From positions 7,006,001 through 7,070,000 of the forward strand of contig NC_052104.1 in assembly GCF_012273895.1 (NCBI RefSeq): DNA of 64,000 nt, read 5' to 3'. The first letter of the stretch is position 1, and each line of letters begins with the position of its first letter. Origin of the DNA: Zerene cesonia. Its lineage: Eukaryota; Arthropoda; Insecta; Lepidoptera; Pieridae. The translations under genes and the position numbers were made by a program. The notes beneath the pieces are model-generated. The model saw only the letters and a program-made list of their open reading frames with translations. It had not been told where the DNA came from and made no database searches. Below, in pieces: positions 50,349-62,679 of the stretch.

Positions 50349-50425
50349 CAGTTGCTAAGCGTATAAAAAGCAGGAACTGGGCCAAAACAGTCGCGAACAA
50401 CGCGTTGTCCACTTGCTTTGCAGTT
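50349..50425 (+). promoter_or_regulatory. TATA plus initiator core promoter candidate in Fer intron
   Basis: TATAAAAAG at 50362-50370, ACAGTC at 50387-50392 (27 nt later, the right spacing for a start site), and a donor-like TTG|GTAAAA about 35 nt further on. Could drive a shorter Fer isoform, as internal promoters do in other Fer/Fps genes, or an unrelated transcript. Confidence 0.4.
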
Positions 50426-53400
50426 GGTAAAAATAACGACCTAGTTGGAGTGGCGGTGAAGTTACACAGATAATGTGTTTTTCAATATTTTCAACCGAAA
50501 ACTGTCCACTTTTTAACTTCAATGTACGGGATATTTTATCTGAATGGGAAAATTTAATAGAAAATTGTATAATATATAACTTGATTATTTTTTAACTATA
50601 ATGGGAATTAGAATGGTATGTGTATTGTTTATACCGGCGTATCGAAAATATAACACCAAGCAATTAGCGATTGCAATAAACTTGATAGCGTGTCTAAATG
50701 CTATGGGAATGGAGATGAAATATAATTTTTAAGGCTTTTTGTAACAGCAATTTTTATCGGGTTTATTTAAAATTAATATTTATGCGACACTTGTTATCTT
50801 GTTGTTATAACTAAGAACTCGTGAGTGCTGAGTAGTGTTTAAGATAGAGTTAACATTAAAAGTACACCAAATGACTCTTATTAACATCGTTTCTAATTTT
50901 TAAAATAAAAACCATCCTCTTGATCACTCCTATTTATGAAACCCACATGTAAATCCGTTGCTTAACAATATTTTTAGATATTACCAGATATGTCATTTGC
51001 TTCCTCTTTTAACAAACAACGAATTGTATTATTCAAATCAATCTCATTTATTATTTTATTAGCATCTCATTAATAGCTGGTTCAAGACATGCCGCTCTTT
51101 AGATGACATATTACATGCTCGATGCCATGAGGGCATGGCATAAATCTAGCCGACACAATTTTGTCATTGTCGTTTATAGACTGCGCACCTTATCATCATA
51201 CGAATATAATAGTAAATTTTTGAACAAAAGCCAAACTAAAAAGATATTTTCCAATACGCATTCAGACTAAACTTAAAAAATGAACTTTTGGAACGTTAAA
51301 TATTCCTTTGTCAAGGGTTATTTTTGAATCATTGTTTTGACTGAAACGTAAATTATATTACCCCTTGTTGAATTTATATTACATTTTAAATATATTTTCT
51401 AATACTCAACACCTTCAATTCGCCATTATAAATGCCACTTTTAATAGTTATCTCTTGGTTATTATGTGAGATTTACAGTTCTAAACATCATTATCTAACG
51501 TAACCTTGTTCATCGCATACCAGGGGCTTATTAACATCCTCGTCTATAGCTTCTTTTTATAAGGCAAATACTCATGACATAAAGGGTGATTATCATAGGT
51601 AAATTCTTGGTCTGTCTCTTTGTTTATTCACCGTGTGTGTTCCTTATCTTAAGAATTTCCTTTTACCGATAATATTATCTGTTGCACACTAGCCAAGGTC
51701 AACGGTTAATCTACTTCTGTTTTGTTTTAAAATAACTGACTCAACCCGAGCAGGTAAACTGAACTGAGCGTACCTACAGCTCGCAAACATTCCGAATTCT
51801 TCCTTTTGTTTATACGAAGAGGCGATTAAGAATTAGGCATACTTGTTTTTGAATTTATTTTTGAAGCACCTAACATTACTCTTTTAGAATTCATGTGGTG
51901 TTTGATTGTTATATTTTGATAACATCGTAAAAACGAAGTGCATACATTTACTAAATAGCAGTACATTAAGGTCTATATTGTGGTAATCACTAAACAGTGT
52001 TTTGTAATTGTTATGAAAAGCATTTGCATTTTTAATTATGTTATACTTAACTGTATTGGCTGCACCGCGCAGTGCAGACACTTGACCCCTGCCAATTTGT
52101 AATGTGGTTCCCACGATGCCATTGTTACGGTTTCATTGTCCCTATAGTTCACGTTTCACAATAGGTCATTTACGTGCAAGTTCTATTTATAGCTCAATAT
52201 AGGCTTTGACAGTTCTATGCATTTTTTATTCAGTTTTTATATTAATTTGTACTATATCATTATAATTTATAATACTGGTTGGCCTTACCGTTGAGTGTAG
52301 CATACTCGATGTCTTCATTAGTATATATTTATTTATACTACTAATAGCCTTATTTAAATGTCTTATTGTAATAATTAATTAATTTAATTAAAATTTAACA
52401 TTTGTGTAGTTGGTATCCTTGGTTTGTTTTAACGATACATAACCAGTTATATACTCATGGTTGTTTAAGAATTTTTAAACATATAGGAACAAAAAAATTC
52501 TAGACACGTCGCACAGGTTTCTCTAAAAGGAGTTTGTACTAAGAACATAATATTACTAATAAGCTCATTTACTACTTTGGTGATTACTTTAAGTATGATT
52601 TCGCGTGGACCGTTATAATAATACTTTTTGGATTTTATGATGCATAGTCACTACTTACTACTCCGTCAATCGGTTGTCAAACTTCACGTTTGTTCTTAGT
52701 TTTGCTGCGCTCGTTAGGCGATCGCCGGACCTGTTATTTGCATCGAACCGACGTCCGTTCCGACATATTGGTAACTTAAGACGCCTCTTTCATCTTGCGT
52801 GAAATTACCCTTTGCTTTACCGTGCTTGTCGTTTTATCTTTTTCTGTCTGGATCACAGGCTGAGTTATTATCAGATGTATTTTACTGTAATTAACTTAAT
52901 TGCGTTTCAACTGTTAAATTGTAGCATATTTGTTCCCATTGTCAAGGCTCGGATAACTGAACTGTACTGTAATGAAAAATCGATTCGTGTAGTTTTCGCC
53001 GAAACGCGATTGTTATAAGTTCATTTTATTATAAGTACTTAGTTTATACTCTTTTATACACTTATATTCTTTTCACTAAATGGAGGAAAGGAGAAACTGG
53101 ACATAGAGTACTACTAGAGTTAAATGAACATAAAACATCGATCAAATTTGAACAATCGCAAATAATTAACCTTCAAAATACGTAACTTGGCGTGGTTGCA
53201 AGGCATTGTATGCAGCATTGTTTTAATAGCGATATCAGTGTAGCAGAGGATCTGAGGCTTTGTGCCAAAATAAATGTCATCAGTGGGCCATTCACTTATA
53301 AATGCAATATTATGATATGTTTATGTTGTTTTGTTTTGGATTATAATAATCACCTACATTTCATTTCAGGAATAGCCTACATTTTTATCCAATTAACTAT

Positions 53401-55172
53401 TCCCTTTCTTAGCATAGGATTAGAAACATTTAATACAGCAACATATACTAAACATTTTCTTTGTGAAAAAGTAAGTTGAAAGAGATAAAGAATTGTAGAT
53501 TTGTTTATATTTTTTTTAAATTAGTGCGAACTTACAGTTAATAAATAAAAATGCTATTAAACTGACTGTTGCGTCAAGTTCAAAGTATTCGTTTGGCACC
53601 AAATCAAAGTGGTTGCACAGTCAATTAACGATGTCAGGAATAGTTTAATTTCACGCAGTTTTATGCTCTTCTACGATTTCTAACACAAGTCCTGGGCAGG
53701 CTTTCTGTAAGGAGATATTTACGCGCTGTTACTTACATGACTTTTCTTACAATATTGCCTGCTGGTGACTAGAGTTGTGGGACCGATTTACAGATTTAAT
53801 AGCTAATGTATGACATGCAGGTTGACCATCTTGGGCTGGCCTAATGCTCCTAATTAACTTTTCGTGTTCGAACCAGAGTTTGGCTTTCAGCCGAGTTTCT
53901 TGGAATGATGTCGCATTGCTCTAAATAGTGGGTTGCACTATCCCGCTGCTTATTTATGTCATCAAATTATAGAATCTTTTCTCTAGAGGTTGCGTATTCA
54001 GTAGTGACCTATTTGAAGCCTATATTTATTTCCATATGTGTGACGTCACAAATGTTAAAACAATGATATTCGTTTCCACTTGACTTGAACTAAATGACGT
54101 TGAATCTTCTAAAATAAATCGAATAACGATATTCTGTTACTGAAAGTTTGGTTTCACAGTGTTGAATTAATTCACATCTTAGTGTTATCCGAGTAAATCT
54201 CATTACAACGAATACAAAACGAAATAACGAATTATTGATTACTTATTCTTTGCTTAAATCTTATTCTGGCGTATTAATTTAGATAGCTAATCAATTTAAT
54301 GGTTAGTAAAAATTTTGTAATATAAAAAAGTACGCAAGCCATAACGAGTTTAGTTCGAGGTTAGGTATCTGACGTTGGGCGTCTATCATAACATAGCATG
54401 TGTGCACCGCTACACTATCTGTGTTTCATTTAAGGACTCCAAATGAATCCACTGACCGGACTTAACTTATGCAGAAAGAACATTCAAAAGCTCACGTCAA
54501 AATACCTCTGAGTTGTATTGACTATTGATGCAGTTACCTTGTACTCGATTGTAAATGTTTTGTATAGATAGCGATTGAGTTGTATATCTGCTTTGTTTTG
54601 GAAACGAATGTTATGAAGAACATTTGTGTCTTTACATGTAAGTTTATTCTTTTTTCACACAAAAACAACTGGATCGATATCAAAAATGCTTTTACCATTT
54701 GATACTGCATCTTCACTGTGTGACATAGATTGTATAGCCTACATACATATATATGTACCTACCACAGGCAAAACCGCGACTAACAGCTAGTGTCCAGAAA
54801 TAATAAATCTCTTTACTGTATTTTGTTCACATAATATCATGTAATTTTTAAATTAAAACTCATGATTTTTAATCAAATTATGTAAACAAAAATAGGCATT
54901 TTAATTACGTTAGCATGATATTTTAAAAGCGAATTGCTCGGATAGCGCAAGAACGTGAGAAATAAAATGTAGGTTATGACTTTTTATAACTGGCAATTGT
55001 AATAGTAGTGTTGGATTGCTTTTCTTTTTATTCCCATCATAATTTAAATGTTATTGTAGTTTTATAATCAAATAAGTTATACTTTAATTCCGCGTTTTTT
55101 TTTTATTTTTTTGGTATCAATTTATTCTGATTATGTATTCAAATAAAAAAAGAGGTGGATAATGCTTTGTTG

Positions 55173-55220
55173 GATTATAATATACATAGTTTTCTATAGA
55201 AAACTATGCATATTATAATC
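55173..55220. repeat. Inverted repeat, about 24-bp arms
   Basis: GATTATAATATACATAGTTT runs directly into its reverse complement with one mismatch (ATACAT versus ATGCAT) and essentially no loop. Confidence 0.8.
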
Positions 55221-58200
55221 TACTTATACTTGTTATAACAAATGAGAAACTGAAGATATAATAAAACGATAAAGTTTTATCTAGTCTAATCCTGAATGAA
55301 TATAATTCAATTCTTAGAAAGAGTTGATACTCTTTATGTTGATACCAGTATGCACACATTGGTTTCCGTTTAGTTTTCATGAACCAATACAGACGCACTC
55401 TATTAAAGATCTAGCACGTAGCACCCGAGTGGAACTCAGCTCCTCAATTAAAGTGTCAAGTCTGAGGTCAATTGTCAATTTCCTTTCTGATTCTTGGTGT
55501 CTAATTGCTTACTTGGAGACGTCGATATGGGTACTTACATAATTTTAGGCGGTTAATTTGTAATTATGCAACTAGTAGCAAAAGTTGAATCTAGATTTTA
55601 ATAACGCTCTTTCCTTAGCAGCTACGAAAACTGACTTTTTATCAGACACCTGTTTAACATATGTCCGTTATACTTAACATATAATAAGATTATATCAAGA
55701 AAAAACTACAAAAACCGATTCCTTTTTTAAGGTATTACAATCTCATTTTTAATTCTACGTTGCTCTCAATTTAATTTCTTTGGCGACGAACGTTTATTTT
55801 TTTATTATTATACGAATCATCTGTCTCGGCCAGCTCTGTCGATACGCAGGGCCGCACGCACACAAACATATTCCATACGTACGTATAATGCTTAGAAAAA
55901 AGAATACGTGATTTGCTATAATAGTTTTAATTGAAGTAAAAAAATAAACACTTTATTACTTGAAGAAAATATTTGACAAAAAATGGAATTATAGCATGCT
56001 GTTTAATTATTAAAATGAATGTATAGATATTTTTGTGATGTTTTTTCACCGTATAAAACTAGGAGCGTTATGTTTTCAACATACTTTCAATTTACTATTA
56101 GTTGGTATATATTCTGAAGAATACAATGTATATGACATTGTATATATTTATTTATCCACTGCATTAATAGATCATAATATATTAAGGCAATTTTCTATTA
56201 AAATTAAACTTTATTACTTAACGCCATTTAGTTCTCGTCATTTTATTTTTGTTTGCCATGTTAAAGTTTTTTTAATACGCACTTGTGTAAACCTACCTAC
56301 CTGCAGGCTTGATGTCAATAAACATAATATGAGGAAAACACTATTTGTTATTTTGTGGTTTGATAAAAACTCCTGTATTATAATTGTGGTTAAAATTCTA
56401 CTAAATATCCTGAATAATGTCTTAGTCATAGAATATTTTGAATAATGTAGGAAAATATGAAAAATATTGCATTAATTGCTCAAATTGCTAAATCTCTGAG
56501 AAATGTCAATTTGTAAGCAATGTAAGGAGTAGTACGAAAGGTGAAGGTCTTCTATTGTTCTGTATCGCAAATGCTAACCTTGCGAATATCCTGACAATAC
56601 GTTAAATAAAACTCAGTTACTTAATAATTTTATTATATAAGCGAAATTTATCACAATAGCGTTGTATTAGATAAATATTTCATAACAAATAACTTGGATT
56701 CATAAAAGAGGGTATTACTCAGGTATCTGTAACTACCACGAGAAAAAATATAAGTTGACAGCCAGATTCAATATAATAAATTAATGAAAAGATGGGTTGA
56801 AAAAGATATTTGGATTTGAATTTTAAAAAGGCGGTGCGTTCAAACAACTGTCTGGTTGTGTTTGTTAAAAAAAGCGACGCTCTTTCTTCTATTTGCCTCT
56901 GACCTCAGTTGCTATTGACAATGGCTGCCAGAATGAAATATGGCTCGCCTCTAACGAAAATGAGATTGGGGCGATATTCTTCATGTATTGTGTGGATCAT
57001 CGGTGAAGCGGCAAAGTTTGTCGTTTTGAACGCATCATAAGTTTTTTTAATCACATGTTTGTGTGACGAAGGTTCAATGTTTTGTTAGGTATCGACCTGG
57101 AATATACGACACATAAAAAGTCGTTTGTAAGTTATATCTTATAAGTCAATAAATAATGTAATTGAAAATAAATTAATAAATGACAAGCAATGGAAATCCA
57201 CAACCTTAAAGTAATTTATCATTGTCGTTAAGGTCAAAAGCGGCATTTAATCGTATGATCTACTTATTCATGTTCATGTAACAGATAACAGACGATCAGT
57301 AACGTAGGTAACCGGTAGACCGACACAATAGTTGCCGACGGACCTTCTCAGAACCGGTCTCACTCCTGAGGGCAGCGTCCGCCGAATTTCGCGTCGACCA
57401 CCCATCTCCTTCCATCTACACTTAACGCCTTTATTTATTACTAGAAGCTAGAAATGTTATAGAATCGCAACCAGACCACCCGTTACATTGATTTTGTCTA
57501 CACAATAAATTATATTGAAATTTGCGCCGTTTCTTAATGTATTAGGTTTTAAGAAAAAAATATTTGTGGGTACAATAATTAATGATAATGATAGTGGTTG
57601 ATGTACTGGTAAAAGGATGTACTCGCAATGCATTTAGTTAATTTTGTTTAAATACCTTCTATTTAGTAGAAGACACTCGTAGTATTATAGAGCTTATATA
57701 CCATACATAGTGCAAAGATCCGATCAATCAGCGAGTTAGCAATAATATTCCTTATATCATGCTCCAGTTATATCTCACGGCTAATAGATTAATACATTTT
57801 TAACACATTTGCACGTGACGCATGGACCGATAAATTAATGCGCGTCTTTAAATTGAACTAGGGAACTAGATTGGTATCGTCTTGTTGCTGCCACGTTTAC
57901 AAAGATGACGCATCTACTAAAATATATTGGCGAAGATTATAATGAAAAACGTCCAATCAATGTCCAATAACCGAATATTTAAATAAATTGGTTATACAGT
58001 TTTCGAATTGGTTTCGGAACTGAATTTACTTCATCCACGCGTGGAGAACAAAATATGTAATTTATAGTAGAAACAACATTACAGGTTATTTGAAACATTA
58101 ACCGTCTAGAATGTGATACTGGTTACCAAGGACTATGTTTAAGCCGCGATAAATCCCGAGGAAATAAGCCCAGCCCTGACTACAGTTCATTGAGTAAACC

Positions 58201-59897
58201 TGTAGTATCGGCGCGGGCGCAGCGTCCGACCGTTCTGAGAATGTGTGCGTCTGTGTGTTGATCATTTGTTTGTTGTAAGTTTAGAAGCGCGCGGGCGCCG
58301 CTCTCTGACGCGTTTCTGTACTTTTAACAGTTGTTATTGTATATTTATTGGGGCTGTTGATTTTTTCTCACAATCGATCAGGCAGCGAGATCATTTTCAT
58401 TTTGAGGTATTGAATTATGTTGGGGGTTGTTAGAGGTTGAAACAAGGATGGAGTATGTAGATCATTACTACGTTATTATTTTATATCTTTTATTGAAAGT
58501 AACGATGACTAAATGAAGATATTTTTACGTTTTTGCCGACTATTTTCAAATGATTTCCTTTCAATGACTATGATAGAGTCGTGGATGACCCGATGGGCAG
58601 GTTTTGAGTCGTAAGGGAAAGTTAAAACTTTCTGAATACTGATCGGCTAAAAGTAAAAGTAACTCCTATGTGGTTCGTATTTTAAATAAATTATATAATT
58701 CTTGCATAATTTAGTTCATATTACGAATAAACGTTTTTACGCTACACTATCAAATTATTTACGGTAACTAGATACGTCATAATTACGTGGGTATTTTCGT
58801 ACAAAAGCTAACAAACGTCAGAGTTGTAATTAAACAAAGTGTAATTAGGTGTTCAAACAAAGTGGAATCCAAAATATAATTTGCTAATGCAGCAAAAAAT
58901 TAGAGCAGAAATAACAAATCAGAAAAAGTATGGCTTTTTGTAAAATCAATTTAGCAATACAGCGCAAGAGGTAAATAACCTGACCTAGTTAAAAACAACG
59001 CAAACAGATACGCTATTATTTTAGTTTTCTTCTGGTGCAATTCACACATAATAGAGCACAAAGCGTTACACGTGATAATGTATCACGTAAAAGGCTTTTA
59101 AATCGGTTATAGACTGCGGTTATAGATAAGTGTAAGTTTGCTTAGCTGTTCAAATAGTTTGGTAGCACCACGCGACTTTACCGAGAAATTATCGTTTACT
59201 ACCCAGTACATAAATAAATTAAACTTTATTTGGTCTATTACTTATCTCAGAGCGGATGTTTGACAATCAATATGTGCTAAGATAGGTATATGTTTAAGAT
59301 TAATAAACGGGAGAAGTTTATTGCTTTTTGAATTAATATTGTTGTTGTTTTTGCATAGTAACAACTATTTAACTCATTTTTCAGTTTAGTCTCCACTCAC
59401 AAGTAAAAAGATGCAGCATTATTCTTGATTTAATCCCTGATTGACCCAAACCGAACCGGGAGAAGCAGTTAGAGAATGAAACGATGGTGGTTATTAAAAT
59501 CGTTAAAAATAAATTTTATTTATATGTTTCAGAAATAACAAGTGTAATTAAACTGGTTTTCTCATAAACGAGACGATTTATGATGCATATAACATAAAAT
59601 ATAGTACAAGACTAGGCTTACAGAACATTATACGTACTATTTTTAAAGGACCGTCAGCAACGATAAAGCAATAAAATATATGTCCTACAAAAATAATCTT
59701 TTGTCAGAAATTTAAGTATTAAGTGTTCTGGTATTACTACTTGGTAGTTTATTAGATTTCCTACTGAGTTCAAAAGAGGCAGGAATACTGTCAATTCGTT
59801 TGTACTTTTTTGTGTTTATTACCTCAGAACTTCAAACTGGTTGAACCGATTTTGACAATTCTTTTTTATTTGAAATCCGATGCCTTCCGAGTGGTCC

Positions 59898-60100
59898 CAT
59901 CCTATTAATATTATAAATGCGAAAGTTTGTATGGATGTATGGATGTTTGTTACTCTTTCACGTAAAAACTACTGAACCAATTGCCATGAAATTTGGTACG
60001 TAGACAGCTGGATAACTGGAATAACATATAGGCAACTTTTTATTCCGATATTCCTACGGGATACGGACTTACGCGGGTGAAACCGCGGGGCACAGCTAGT
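59898..60100 (+). mobile_element. Helitron-like non-autonomous element, copy 5
   Basis: ATCCTATTAATATTATAAATG start (A before TC), CTTTCACGTAAAAACTACTG core, hairpin GCGGGTGAAACCGC and CACAGCTAG end before T. Best-preserved copy in the window together with 10536-10754. Confidence 0.82.
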
Positions 60101-60113
60101 TTATTATATATTA

Positions 60114-60300
60114 ACTAGCTGCGCCCCGCGGTTTCACCCGCGTAAGTCCGTATCCCGTAGGAATATCGGGATAAAAAATAGATGTTGGCCGATTCTCAGA
60201 CCTACCCAATATGCTTACCAAATTTCAGAGGAATCGGTCAAGCCGTTTCGGAGGAGTATGGCAACGAAAACTGTGACACGAGAATTTTATATATATAGAA
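60114..60300 (-). mobile_element. Helitron-like element, opposite orientation
   Basis: Starts ACTAGCTGCGCCCCGCGGTTT, the reverse of the usual 3' end, and continues with CCTACCCAATATGC, AAGCCGTTTCGGAGGAGTATG and TGTGACACGAGAATTTTATA, as in 161-340. It shares the 3' terminal 60 bp with 59898-60100 but has a different interior: a second subfamily. Confidence 0.75.
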
Positions 60301-60368
60301 GATTTGGTATAGTTCTGTCAATTTGAAGGCGGTTTAGTTTTTCTTAAAAATATTATTTAAACGTTCAT

Positions 60369-60704
60369 ATGAAAAGAAATCTATACATATTTTATTTAAT
60401 TATACCCTTCTTAATGTTGGTAACAATTTCGACTAATTATTTATCAATTAACAACCTTAAAACCGTTCCAAAGAAATGCCACGCAAAGCCCGTTGTGTGC
60501 TCACTGACGAAAAGTAAAATCAGTTTAAAAAACGTGTTGATGTCGCCACGCTGTGTCAACGGCCTAGCAATGTTATCTTACCTGCAGAGACAATGTAATG
60601 TAAAATCAGTTTCGTCCTGCACCATACATACTAAACAGTTATTCGCGACCGCAATCATGACTTCGTACATAGTGCATTCTTTGTACTTTTATTGGGCTTC
60701 ATAG
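60369..60704 (+). CDS. Hypothetical small secreted-type ORF (doubtful)
   Basis: 111 codons from ATG, single exon. The N-terminus MKRNLYIFYLIIPFLMLVTI looks like a signal peptide or membrane anchor. Five cysteines follow (K-K-C, V-V-C, P-R-C, R-Q-C, S-S-C), and AATAAA lies 40 bases after the stop. It is inside the Fer intron, 70 bp from a transposon, with no recognisable family and ordinary AT-rich codon use, so chance is a real possibility. Confidence 0.2.
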   Translation: MKRNLYIFYLIIPFLMLVTISTNYLSINNLKTVPKKCHAKPVVCSLTKSKISLKNVLMSPRCVNGLAMLSYLQRQCNVKSVSSCTIHTKQLFATAIMTSYIVHSLYFYWAS

Positions 60705-60759
60705 CGCTTACTATGACTATAATCGATAGATTTATATCTCTTTTTAAATAAAATTTAAA

Positions 60760-62020
60760 ATTTATTGCTCTTTCATACATTAATGGTTAAATGCAGTTAT
60801 CGTGCCGTCACATAACGATGTGTACGAGGCATTTTTTTGTATTTAAGATTAAGTCTCGAGTCTTACAGTGCTAAAAACGAGTATTGTTTTTGTGTTTTTG
60901 GTTTTCCTTAAATTTTACAAGCTTGATACAGTTATTCCCTGATTTTTGTTACAACGCGTTTTCCCTATTTATAATAAAGTGTATTAGTGTGTAGTATTAA
61001 TAAGTATATAATGTGTAGTATTTTCTATTTGTTGTCGTATGCTTTCTCAACAAAACTGACTTTTAGACTATTACTTAATCAGGCATATATTCTTAGGGTT
61101 CTATGTCCACAGTTTAACCGAACCCTTTAAGTATTTAGTATACATTACACATGATTTTGTTAGTGTACACATAATAATTTGTAGGTTTAAAATAAACGTA
61201 AATGCATTAATGCAATTTTGTGTTGCATACATGTCAATCCGTATAAAATGCGCTACTTCAGCTTGAATATGAGTGTATCATATTAAATATTAATGTTGCA
61301 ATTCGATTGATCACTCACTACAGCCTACCTATCCTTTAAAACTGTGTTGAGTCACGCTTGAAAGTTCACATGTAGACTTGTTTGGCAATGACTTAACTAA
61401 AGTAGATATCATCGTTTAAAATATATAGATATCTCAAAAGTATTGGTTAATTATATGCTAGTATGTAAAATATAGAGTATTTGTGGATGTGTCAAATTAA
61501 TAAATGTTTTGATTAAAAAATTATGAATGTTGTAGAATCTAAATAGATAATAAATTCTAAGTTGACACTACAGTCTAAATGGTAAAAAAAAATAACTATA
61601 TATTGTTGCATTCAAAAAATGCAGCTAATATTTCAACACTAACGAAACAATAAAGTCTTTTAAATAATTAAATGAATAAGAAGAAAGCTTTTTTAGTTGC
61701 TTTTCCCGCTCTCAAATAACAGTCGTGGCTCATTGATTTATTCCCTTTATTTCTCCTGTGTGCCCAATGCCAGGAATTATTTAAACAATTTTACCGCTGT
61801 ACTATATTAAGTTATATAATTCTTGTAGGCGTGGTGCTTGTAATTGGTACACCTCGGAGCCGTGGGATCGCCGCTGGCGGTCTTTGTCGCCCAACGTTTA
61901 GAGATAACTTATTTTTTATGTTTATTGACCAACATTCGTGGAATCGACGTAAAACAATATATTGCCTTGGACGTTTTAGAGTTAATTGCTGTTGGTAAGG
62001 TGCAGTTCAATGAAATATTG
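60760..62020. other. Fer intron continued, nothing seen
   Basis: AT-rich DNA without ORFs, palindromes or repeats that I can recognise. Confidence 0.4.
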
Positions 62021-62030
62021 TCAAAGCGGT

Positions 62031-62388
62031 TTTTTGGTATGTGGTAGTCGAGCACGCTTCGGCACAAATTGGGCCAGCTCGCACCGGGGAAGTACCACAC
62101 CCCCACAGAAGACCGGCGTGAAATAGCATTCTGCTGTGTTTCGTTCGGTGAGTGGGGGAGCCGGAGGCCCATATCCTTTTCCTTACCCTTGCCAGTCCTT
62201 TCCTTTATTCCTCTCGCCAATCCTTCCTTAATCCCTTCCCAAAAGTCGGCAATCCATTTGTAGAGGCGTAAGGTTTCCAATGGACCTTATGCCTCTATAA
62301 ATGTTCATGGGCGGTGGTAGCGCTTACCATCAGGCGACCCACCAGCTCCATTGCCGACTGTGACGTAAAAAAAAAAAAAAAAAAAAAA
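62031..62388 (+). mobile_element. Poly-A SINE-type retroposon with target-site duplication
   Basis: Body from TTTTTGGTATGTGGTAGTCG to GCCGACTGTGACGT, followed by a 22-nt poly-A (62367-62388). AAAGCGGT occurs at 62023-62030 and again at 62386-62393, fitting a target-site duplication. Internal blocks GTACCACACCCCCACAGAAG and GGGAGCCGGAGGCCCATATC match the reverse-oriented copy at 21711-22060. The intact tail suggests recent activity. The reverse ORF at 61909-62280 is a by-product. Confidence 0.82.
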
Positions 62389-62514
62389 GCGGTAAATCAG
62401 TGACTTGTAGTTGTTTTTCTCGGAAATTGGGTGCGTCTGTACAATGTATTGGCATTGCTTTTTATACACTTTAAGGCATTTTTTTTGGGAGTTAAGATTC
62501 CTTAATTTATTCAA

Positions 62515-62675
62515 AACTAGCGGTCCGTCCCGGCTTCGCCTGTGGTACATATATAGCCTAAAGCCTTCCTCTATAAATAGGCTATCTAAAACTGAAAGAA
62601 TTTTTCAAAACGGACCAGTAATTCCTGATATTAGCACGTTCAAACAAACAAACAAACTCTAATAATAATATTAGA
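62515..62675 (-). repeat. Degenerate dispersed repeat
   Basis: ACTAGCGGTCCGTCCCGGCTT, CGCCTGTGGTACATATATAGC and CCAGTAATTCCTGATATTAGC, ending in (CAAA)n and TAATAATAATATTAGAATA. A common relic type in moth genomes, also seen in worn form at 32740 and 46826. Confidence 0.6.
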
Positions 62676-62679
62676 ATAG

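Larger units (their letters stand above)
48660..59895 (+). other. Fer intron, no further coding exon found
   Basis: Long AT-rich intron. I searched by eye for the next F-BAR exon and saw none. Worth noting inside: a TATA/initiator pair at 50362-50392, an inverted repeat at 55173-55220, a decayed Helitron-like fragment near 54651-54795 (TTTTTCACACAAAAACAACTGG ... AACAGCTAGTG), and a GC-rich patch at 58200-58320. The ORFs at 52812, 53192 and 56035 look random. Confidence 0.5.

Noticed and set aside
51884..52114. Reverse ORF whose other frame reads MASWEPHYKLAGVKCLHCAV
   Set aside because: Looked exon-like with a C-x-x-C, but the donor is poor, no partner exon is visible and no family is recognised.
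56035..56445. 136-codon forward ORF in the Fer intron
   Set aside because: Rich in Ile, Leu, Phe, Asn and Tyr as expected from AT-rich DNA; no domain or conserved motif seen.
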